A DNA stretch of 21,074 nucleotides from Chloroflexota bacterium (GTDB lineage: Bacteria; Chloroflexota; UBA5177; JANWHV01): positions 1 to 21,074 of the forward strand of contig JAICHN010000034.1 in NCBI GenBank assembly GCA_025924845.1, in the 5' to 3' direction. How positions within the stretch are numbered: the stretch's first letter is position 1; each line of letters opens with the position of its first letter. The notes below the pieces were generated by a model that was given only the letters and a program-made list of their open reading frames with translations, did no database searches and was not told the origin of the DNA. Below are positions 15,876 to 21,074 of the stretch, piece by piece. Position numbers and translations under genes: made by a program.

Positions 15876-18194
15876 ATGGTCTACAGTAAGCTGATGGGCG
15901 CCCGTGTGCGGCGCAAGGAGGATCCCCGCTTGATCACGGGCCGCTCCACCTATGTGGATGATGTGCGGCTCCTCGATATCGGGCATGTGGCCTTCCTCCG
16001 CTCCACTCAGGCGCACGCGCGCATTGCAGGGATCGATACGACGGCAGCGTCGTCGCTGCCTGGCGTGATCGCCGTCTACACCGGCGCTGACCTTCAGGCT
16101 GACTTCAAAACGCCCATGCCCCACGGCGGCGAGGGCGCCGGCGGGGAGGATATGGCCGCCGTCGATACTCCCGTGCTGGAAACCGAGCGGGTTCGCCATG
16201 TCGGTCAGGCCCTGGCCGTGGTCGTGGCCGAGACTCCCGGTATTGCCCAGGACGCCCTTGAGTTGATCGAGGTTGACTACGAGTCCCTCCCCGTTGTCGT
16301 CGATCTGGAGGCGGCGGTTGCTCCCGGCGCCCCTCAACTGTATGATCAGGCGCCCGGTAACGTGGCCTTCACCTACAAGCGGAAGCGTGGCCCGGTGGAT
16401 GCGGCCTTCGCCGAGGCCGAGGTGGTGGTGCGCCGAAAAATGGTTAACCAACGCCTGGCCGGCATCCCCCTGGAGCCGCGTGGCGTCCTGGCCCAGCCCG
16501 ACGCGCTGAGCGGCGGCCTGGTCGTTACCACCTCCACGCAGAATCCGCACAGCGTGCGTACCCAGATTGCCGGCGCGCTCGGTTTGCCGGAAATCGCCGT
16601 GCGCGTGATCGCGCCGGAAGTGGGCGGCGGCTTTGGGGTGAAGATCAGCACCTACCCGGAGGAGATTGTCCTGGCTGCCCTGGCGCTCCGTTTGCGGCGG
16701 CCGGTCAAGTGGGTCGAGACAAGGCGCGAGAACTTCTTGGCAACTCATCATGGGCGCGCCCAGATCGCCGACCTGGAGATCGCCGCCCGCAAGAACGGCA
16801 CGATCACCGGGTTACGCCTGCGCGGCCTGGCCAATCTTGGCGCCTATCCCCGCGATCCAACGATCCCTCCCCTCACCGGCTGGCTGCTCTGCGGCGTCTA
16901 TAAAATCCCCGCCATCGACTTTGAGATTAAAGCGGTCTATACCAACACGATGGCAGTGGGGGCCTATCGGGGCGCCGGCCGACCGGAAGCGGCGTACTTT
17001 ATCGAGCGGCTGATCGACATCCTGGCGGCCGAACTGGGCATGGATCCGGTGGATATTCGCCGGAAGAATTTCATCCCCAAGGATCTCTTCCCCTACAAGA
17101 CCCCCAACGGCCCGACCTATGATACGGGCGAGTATGACAAGGCACTGAGCCGTGTCCTGGAGTTGGCCGACTACCCGGCCTTGCGCGCCGAGCAGCAGCG
17201 GCTGCGCGCCGAGGGCCGTTACCTGGGGATCGGAGTCACCGTCTTTACCGAAGTCTGCGGTTTCGGTCCCTACGACAGCGCCACGGTTCGCGTGGAGCCT
17301 ACCGGTTCGGTGACCGTGACCACGGGCATCTCGCCGCACGGGCAAGGGCAAGAGACGACCTTCGCGCAGATCGTGGCCGACCAGTTGGGTGTGTCGATGG
17401 ACGACGTGGTGGTGGTGCATGGCGACACGGCGCGCACCCCGGCCGGGATCGGCACCATGGGTTCGCGTGGCCTGGTGGTAGGCGGTTCGGCCCTCGTGCG
17501 CGCGTTAGAGACGGTACAGGCGCAGGCAATCAAGGCGGCGGCCCATCTGCTGGAGGCCGCCCCGGAGGACGTCGAGCTGCGCGACGGGGCCTTTGGCGTA
17601 ATCGGCGCCCCGGATCGTGCCAAAACGCTGGCCGAAATCGCCGCCGCCTCCTATGCCGGCGAACTGCCCGATACGGTGGGGACCGGCCTGGAGGCCGTAC
17701 ACTTCTTCCGTCCCGAGGACATGACCTTTCCATTTGGGGCAGATGTAGTGGTGGTCGAGGTTGAAGTGGAGACCGGTATCATCACGCTCCGCCGCTACGT
17801 GACGGTGGACGACTGCGGCAACGTGATCAGTCCGGTGTTGGTGGAAGGGCAGGTCCACGGCGGGCTGGCCCAGGGGATCGGCCAGGCCCTGTTCGAAGAA
17901 GTGATCTACGATGCGGAGGGCCAACTACTCACCGGCTCGCTGATGGACTACGCGGTGCCCAAGGCCCACCTGCTGATCGATTTCCAGACTGACCGGACCG
18001 TGACCACCACACCGCTCAACCCGCTCGGCTCGAAGGGGATCGGCGAACTGGCCACGATCGGCTCGACCCCCGCTATCGTGAACGCCGTGGTCGACGCGTT
18101 GGCCCCGTTCGGGATTCGTCATCTTGATATGCCGCTGCGGCCCGGCAAGATCTGGCAGGCGATCCGTGAGACACAGGAGAGCGGTACAGCGTAA
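15876..18194 (+). CDS. Xanthine/CO dehydrogenase-family molybdopterin-binding large subunit, CoxL form II type
   Basis: Large catalytic subunit of a molybdenum hydroxylase, 772 aa from ATG 15876. An N-terminal extension of the open frame to 15666 is not family-like and is excluded. MGARVRRKEDPRLITGRSTYVDD (residues 7-29) is the standard opening. Molybdopterin contacts include EVGGGFGVK (248-256). The active-site loop reads AYRGAGR (363-369), the form II/general hydroxylase signature, instead of AYRCSFR of true form I CO dehydrogenase. The catalytic glutamate lies in GSKGIGELATIG (E724). It needs FAD (CoxM) and 2Fe-2S (CoxS) partners, neither of which is in the window; the flanking genes are on the opposite strand. 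The substrate is probably an N-heterocycle, aldehyde or similar; CO oxidation is unlikely. Confidence 0.93.
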   Translation: MVYSKLMGARVRRKEDPRLITGRSTYVDDVRLLDIGHVAFLRSTQAHARIAGIDTTAASSLPGVIAVYTGADLQADFKTPMPHGGEGAGGEDMAAVDTPVLETERVRHVGQALAVVVAETPGIAQDALELIEVDYESLPVVVDLEAAVAPGAPQLYDQAPGNVAFTYKRKRGPVDAAFAEAEVVVRRKMVNQRLAGIPLEPRGVLAQPDALSGGLVVTTSTQNPHSVRTQIAGALGLPEIAVRVIAPEVGGGFGVKISTYPEEIVLAALALRLRRPVKWVETRRENFLATHHGRAQIADLEIAARKNGTITGLRLRGLANLGAYPRDPTIPPLTGWLLCGVYKIPAIDFEIKAVYTNTMAVGAYRGAGRPEAAYFIERLIDILAAELGMDPVDIRRKNFIPKDLFPYKTPNGPTYDTGEYDKALSRVLELADYPALRAEQQRLRAEGRYLGIGVTVFTEVCGFGPYDSATVRVEPTGSVTVTTGISPHGQGQETTFAQIVADQLGVSMDDVVVVHGDTARTPAGIGTMGSRGLVVGGSALVRALETVQAQAIKAAAHLLEAAPEDVELRDGAFGVIGAPDRAKTLAEIAAASYAGELPDTVGTGLEAVHFFRPEDMTFPFGADVVVVEVEVETGIITLRRYVTVDDCGNVISPVLVEGQVHGGLAQGIGQALFEEVIYDAEGQLLTGSLMDYAVPKAHLLIDFQTDRTVTTTPLNPLGSKGIGELATIGSTPAIVNAVVDALAPFGIRHLDMPLRPGKIWQAIRETQESGTA

Positions 18195-18280
18195 AAGGGG
18201 GCGTTTCACACGGAGGGAATTCCGTCGCCATAGTGTCTCGGCCCGCATATAAGGACTGGGCCGCGATACACACGCCCAGC

Positions 18281-18369
18281 ATAGTTTGAATCGGCCTGCC
18301 GTCCCGCGAACGCATTCGCCCCGTCCGTGCCATGCGAACGCATTCGCGGGACCTTATCCTTCAAACTAT
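18281..18369. repeat. Two-tier inverted repeat between convergent genes, containing a direct repeat
   Basis: Outer arms ATAGTTTGAA (18281-18290) and TTCAAACTAT (18360-18369) are perfectly complementary. Inside, 18301-18319 and 18334-18352 form 19-bp arms with two mismatches, both of which would be G-U pairs in RNA. Each inner arm contains the same 14-mer GCGAACGCATTCGC, so that motif is also directly repeated (18306-18319, 18334-18347). It lies between the CoxL-like stop and the kinase stop. A bidirectional terminator or a small palindromic element are both possible. Confidence 0.6.
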
Positions 18370-18385
18370 CCCGTCGGACACACCA

Positions 18386-19315
18386 CTAATGATTCCGTCG
18401 CCGGCTTGTAGTCGTGCCCTGATCGACCGGGAGCCACGCGGTGAACACGGCGCCTCCGGTCGCGCCGTTGCGGGCCGTGAGATCACCGCCGTGCGCCCGC
18501 ACGATGCGTTGGGCGATGGCAAGTCCCGGGCCCGCTCCTCCAGTTTGGCGATTGCGGGATGCTTCACCACGGTAGAGGGGGATGAACAGGTGCGGTAGAT
18601 CCTCTACGGCAAGGCCCGGCCCGGTATCCTCGATGGTGAAAAAGACGGTATGCGTCTCCGCGCCATGTCCCCAGCCGACCGCGACACGACCTCCAGCCGG
18701 CGTGTAGCGGAGAGCGTTATCGAGCAAATTCGCGACGACGCGGGAAAGTGACTGGGCATCTCCCATAAGCGGGCAGGGTACGGATGGGTCCATGACGATC
18801 AGGTCGATGCCATGCGACGTGGCGCGCGGCTGGAGGCCATCGACTGCCCCGCGCAGCACATGGCCCAACTCCAATGGTTCCCGCGGCGGCTGCTGCTCTA
18901 GATACTCCACCGTCGCAAATGCGAAGAGGTCGGTGACGAGGTGCTCCAGTTGCGCGGTTTGCTCCCGGCAGACCGCCATATAATGGCCGGCCTTCTCCGG
19001 CGTCGCGGCCACACCATCACGCAATCCGTTCAGGTAGGCGGATAGAGTGAACAGGGGCGTCCGCAGGTCGTGGGCGACAGCGCCGATGAACAGTCGCCGC
19101 TCCTGCTCCATGTCCGCTTGACGCCGCGCCGCGGCGCTCAGTCCCGTACTCATGATGCGCAGAGCGGTCGTCGCCTCCGCTACTTCGCGCGCCGCTGAAG
19201 CAGGGAGGTCCACGTCCGTGATGCCGTCCGCGACCAACCGGGCTGCCCTGCTCATCGCGGTGAATGGCCGCAGCACGGCGCGATTGAGGAAGATGGCCAC
19301 TACACCGAGTGTCAC
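18386..19315 (-). CDS. Sensor histidine kinase, catalytic half (frameshifted from its sensor half)
   Basis: HisKA/HATPase kinase part, 309 aa in this frame. The second membrane helix (LGVVAIFLNRAVL) leads to a HAMP-like linker. The H-box is FIGAVAHDLRTPLFTLSAYL with phospho-acceptor H82, the N-box NLLDNALRYTP (196-206), G1 DTGPGLA (230-236) and G2 GAGPGLAI (260-267). The GTG at 19315 overlaps the sensor frame's stop (GTGA). However, the membrane helix clearly extends upstream of it in the same frame (PTGGLAALLV), which shows that the two frames were once one gene. Loss of one base in the GGGG at 19340-19343 explains the break. Reinitiation at GTG could still give a truncated kinase. Confidence 0.85.
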   Translation of the reverse strand: MTLGVVAIFLNRAVLRPFTAMSRAARLVADGITDVDLPASAAREVAEATTALRIMSTGLSAAARRQADMEQERRLFIGAVAHDLRTPLFTLSAYLNGLRDGVAATPEKAGHYMAVCREQTAQLEHLVTDLFAFATVEYLEQQPPREPLELGHVLRGAVDGLQPRATSHGIDLIVMDPSVPCPLMGDAQSLSRVVANLLDNALRYTPAGGRVAVGWGHGAETHTVFFTIEDTGPGLAVEDLPHLFIPLYRGEASRNRQTGGAGPGLAIAQRIVRAHGGDLTARNGATGGAVFTAWLPVDQGTTTSRRRNH

Positions 19316-19902
19316 CAGCAGCGCGGCGAGTCCGCCCGTGGGGCGAGCCAGGACGGAGGCGGAGCGGGCAGGGGACGCACGAACCAGAGGTCGGCAACGC
19401 CGGCGATCCGCGCATGCCCGGCGGAGACAGCCGGATCAGCAATAGCGATCTTACGGTACGTCACAGTGTCCGCCATGCTCGCATCGGCCGGCGAACTGGG
19501 GGCAGCCGTGCCGGCGCCTCGTGCCCCGGCCTGCTTGTCGCCTGCGCGTCCCGGCCCGAGGGGAGATTGAAGACCGAGATTGTCCATGAGCCGGAGCGCC
19601 CTTGCCGTGGCGAAGACCATGCCGCCGTGCTCTGGTCGCTTGTCGAACAAACCTACCTCCACGCCCAGCGCGCTGAACCTCGCCCTGGCCTGCCCTTGCC
19701 AGGCGGGATCGCGCCAGCGGGCCACATCGCCGCCGATAGTCGCGTGTACCGCCGCCCAGCGGGCCTGATCCGCCCGCTGCCGCCACCCACTCAGTACCTG
19801 TCCGATCCCCCAGCCGGCGAAGGTCGGGGCGGCAACGATGGCGACCAGAGCCGGCACCAGCCAGAGCCGGAGCGAGAGCCTCAATCGGCTCACCACCCTC
19901 AT
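19312..19902 (-). CDS. Sensor histidine kinase, N-terminal sensor half (frameshifted)
   Basis: ATG 19902 overlaps the response-regulator stop (ATGA, 19899-19902), the normal coupled arrangement. The 196-aa frame has one membrane helix (about residues 11-31, LRLWLVPALVAIVAAPTFAG) and an extracytoplasmic region of about 130 residues with FSALGVEVGLFDKRPEHGG. It ends in an out-of-frame tail (LAPRADSPRCW) just where the second membrane helix should begin. Restoring one base at the GGGG (19340-19343, plus strand) joins WLAP to TGGLAALLVTLG and gives a single kinase of about 500 aa. No known sensory domain is recognised. Confidence 0.75.
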   Translation of the reverse strand: MRVVSRLRLSLRLWLVPALVAIVAAPTFAGWGIGQVLSGWRQRADQARWAAVHATIGGDVARWRDPAWQGQARARFSALGVEVGLFDKRPEHGGMVFATARALRLMDNLGLQSPLGPGRAGDKQAGARGAGTAAPSSPADASMADTVTYRKIAIADPAVSAGHARIAGVADLWFVRPLPAPPPSWLAPRADSPRCW

Positions 19903-20336
19903 CGCGGCTCTCCGTCGAAACGGTATCCCACGCCCCGCACGGTTACGATGTAGCGCGGCTGAGCCGGATCCACCTCGATCTTCTCGCGCAGCCGCCGGAT
20001 GTAGCCCCACAAGGTACCCTCGTCGCCATAGCCGCCCCAGAGACGCGCGAGCGCCTGCTCGCGCGTGAGGACCTGGCGCGGATGCTCGGCCAGGAGGCGG
20101 AGCAAGGCGAACTCGCGCGCCGTCAATGCCACCGGCAGCCCGGCCACGCGGACCTCGTAGGCATCCAGGTCGATGACAAGCCTGCCGAAATCGAGGAGCG
20201 TTCCGCTTGCCGTCGTCGCCGTCCGCCGCTCCGTGCGCTTCAGCACCGTTTTGACGCGGGCGACGATCTCGGCCGGTGAAGCGTTCTTGACGATGTAATC
20301 GTCGCCGAGCCCCAAGCCGCCACCATGCCGCCGCAT
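19899..20336 (-). CDS. OmpR/PhoB-type response regulator lacking most of its receiver domain
   Basis: The open frame is 145 aa against about 230 for intact family members. Only the last part of the receiver survives: GLGLGDDYIVKNASPAEIVARVK, including the conserved Lys of DDYIVK. The phospho-accepting Asp and the first four strands are missing. The C-terminal winged helix is complete: LTAREFALLRLLAEHPRQVL, LWGYIRRLREKIEVD, and YIVTVRGVGYRFDGE. The first residues (MRRHGG) are antisense to the M1 aminopeptidase remnant, so the ATG at 20336 is accidental and no ribosome site is evident. If translated, it would be an unphosphorylatable DNA-binding protein. It overlaps the kinase start by ATGA. 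Confidence 0.82.
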   Translation of the reverse strand: MRRHGGGLGLGDDYIVKNASPAEIVARVKTVLKRTERRTATTASGTLLDFGRLVIDLDAYEVRVAGLPVALTAREFALLRLLAEHPRQVLTREQALARLWGGYGDEGTLWGYIRRLREKIEVDPAQPRYIVTVRGVGYRFDGEPR

Positions 20337-20591
20337 GACGACCTCTTCCCGCTGAGCATCTATGACCGCGGTGCTATGACCTTGCAGGCGTTGCGGATAC
20401 GGGTAGGGGACCCGACCTTCTTCCGTATCCTACGTACTTACGCAACCCGCTATCGCTACGCGAACGCTCGTACCGGCGACTTTATCGCCATCGCCGACTC
20501 AGTGAGCGGCCAGGATCTCAAGGACTTCTTCCACACCTGGCTCGACGCTTCCACCGCACCGCCGATGCCGGCGCTGCTCCCGACCCAGTGA
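20325..20591 (+). pseudogene. M1-family metallopeptidase, 3' fragment
   Basis: The frame of 88 aa matches the region just after the zinc site of M1 aminopeptidases. LFPLSIYDRGAMTLQALR carries the catalytic Tyr and the YxRGA motif, VGDPTFFRILRTYATRYR follows, and then DFIAIADSVSGQDLKDFF and TWLDASTAPPMP, the standard ending of the short bacterial type. HEXXH and the beta-sandwich N-domain are absent, so the product cannot be an active peptidase. The family-like part begins around PPHDDLF at 20328, exactly where the response-regulator remnant begins in the other direction. ATG 20325 has no ribosome site. Confidence 0.8.
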
Positions 20592-20721
20592 ACGCCCCAG
20601 AATCAAGGATATCGGCATGCCGGCGACGCAGTTCTGCACGCGTGCGCTACCCTGACCATGGTAGGGCGCCGGAACCCCGGCATGCGCCGTGCCGATGAGC
20701 AGGTTGGGAGGATGGTGAAGC

Positions 20722-21074
20722 ATGGCAGCGGAGTCTATTTCCTGTTGGGCGTTCTACGCAGGCTGGGAACAGTACCAAGGGCTCCTGATCGGCGCCGTCG
20801 CGCCGCTGACTGAAGCGCAACTACAGCTCACCATAGCGTCGGAACTACGGTCAATCGGCATGCTCGCCACGCATATAGTACGCACGCGCGCCGCCTGGCT
20901 TCATGCTGTTTTGGGTGAGGGCGGTCCCGAGGTGGCGGCAATCGCGGCGTGGGATGACAACGCGGACGAGGCGCCGCCGGCGACCGAACTGGTGCGCGGA
21001 CTGGAGGTGACATTTGCCGCCTGGAAGGAATGTCTGCAACGCTGGATGCCGAGCGATCTCGACGAGGTCTTCCA
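20722..21074 (+). CDS. DinB-like (DinB/YfiT superfamily) protein, partial at window end
   Basis: ATG 20722 is the first start after an in-frame stop at 20716-20718, with GGGAGG ten bases upstream. The frame is open through the window end (117 codons). The N-terminal helix WAFYAGWEQYQGLLIGAVAP, then LTEAQLQL and SELRSIGMLATHIVRTRAAW with a His in the position of the DinB metal ligand, and AWLHAVLGEGGPEV resemble four-helix DinB-family proteins. These are metal-binding enzymes or thiol-dependent transferases of varied function. The C-terminal part with the remaining histidines lies outside the window. The specific function is unknown. Confidence 0.75.
   Translation, partial: MAAESISCWAFYAGWEQYQGLLIGAVAPLTEAQLQLTIASELRSIGMLATHIVRTRAAWLHAVLGEGGPEVAAIAAWDDNADEAPPATELVRGLEVTFAAWKECLQRWMPSDLDEVF

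Noticed and set aside
15810..16751. 313-codon minus-strand frame opposite the CoxL-like gene
   Set aside because: The plus frame has all molybdenum hydroxylase motifs; this is a shadow.
20592..20721. Small imperfect palindromes (CGGCATGCCGG region and CTACC/GGTAG) before the DinB-like gene
   Set aside because: Stems are only about 5 bp and no T-tract follows; nothing exceeds what GC-rich DNA gives by chance.
1..21074. CRISPR arrays, tRNA, rRNA, transposase or phage genes
   Set aside because: I saw no regularly spaced repeats, no cloverleaf-like tRNA and no transposase or phage motifs in any frame. The broken genes therefore have no visible mobile-element cause.

Overview
The window is GC-rich with dense, mostly operonic bacterial genes. 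The gene content (class Ic aspartate-type aminotransferase, LplABC-type and DppABC-type importers, a DUF5054/GH38-like protein, a form II CoxL-type molybdenum hydroxylase) suggests a soil or thermophilic bacterium such as Chloroflexota. This is an inference from gene types; no rRNA or tRNA is present to prove it. I see no CRISPR array, insertion sequence, tRNA, rRNA or phage gene.

Layout. 27-3556 (minus): peptide/nickel-type ABC importer, with binding protein, then two permeases. 3994-5268 (minus): PLP aminotransferase. 5422-7620 (plus): short-chain dehydrogenase followed by an aldehyde dehydrogenase, with a good -35 box upstream. 7778-8209 (plus): small secreted PKD-domain protein ending at a strong hairpin. 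8325-8438: remnant of an M20 amidohydrolase (minus). 8402-14446 (plus): a carbohydrate importer cassette of a 5'-truncated LplA-type binding protein, two permeases, a DUF5054/GH38-like protein, an unidentified ORF and a 5'-truncated phytanoyl-CoA dioxygenase-like gene. 14476-14946 (minus): 4HBT thioesterase. 15020-15600 (minus): ribbon-helix-helix antitoxin plus RelE/ParE toxin with a palindromic candidate operator. 15876-18194 (plus): CoxL-like large subunit. 18386-20336 (minus): two-component system with a frameshifted kinase and a regulator lacking most of its receiver. 20325-20591 (plus): 3' remnant of an M1 aminopeptidase. 20722-end (plus): DinB-like protein running off the window.

The most striking property is the number of broken genes and how they break. 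At about 8435 and again at about 20325-20337, two unrelated genes, both lacking their 5' parts, abut head to head. The phytanoyl-CoA dioxygenase remnant at 14120 begins at a similar abrupt junction. All three junctions lie in or on a short inverted repeat (5-6 bp arms, 4-6 nt loop). The histidine kinase adds a one-base frameshift in a GGGG run, and a similar frameshift may have broken a small gene at 7632. Either this is a decaying, rearranged accessory region, or some junctions are amplification or assembly chimeras. Read-level evidence is needed before a biological reading is trusted.

The best candidate for an under-described system is the cassette at 8402-14446, where an LplABC-type sugar importer without its own ATPase is physically merged with a DUF5054/GH38-like putative glycosidase: the permease reading frame runs 79 nt into that gene. 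Its sugar is unknown and its binding protein looks broken here.
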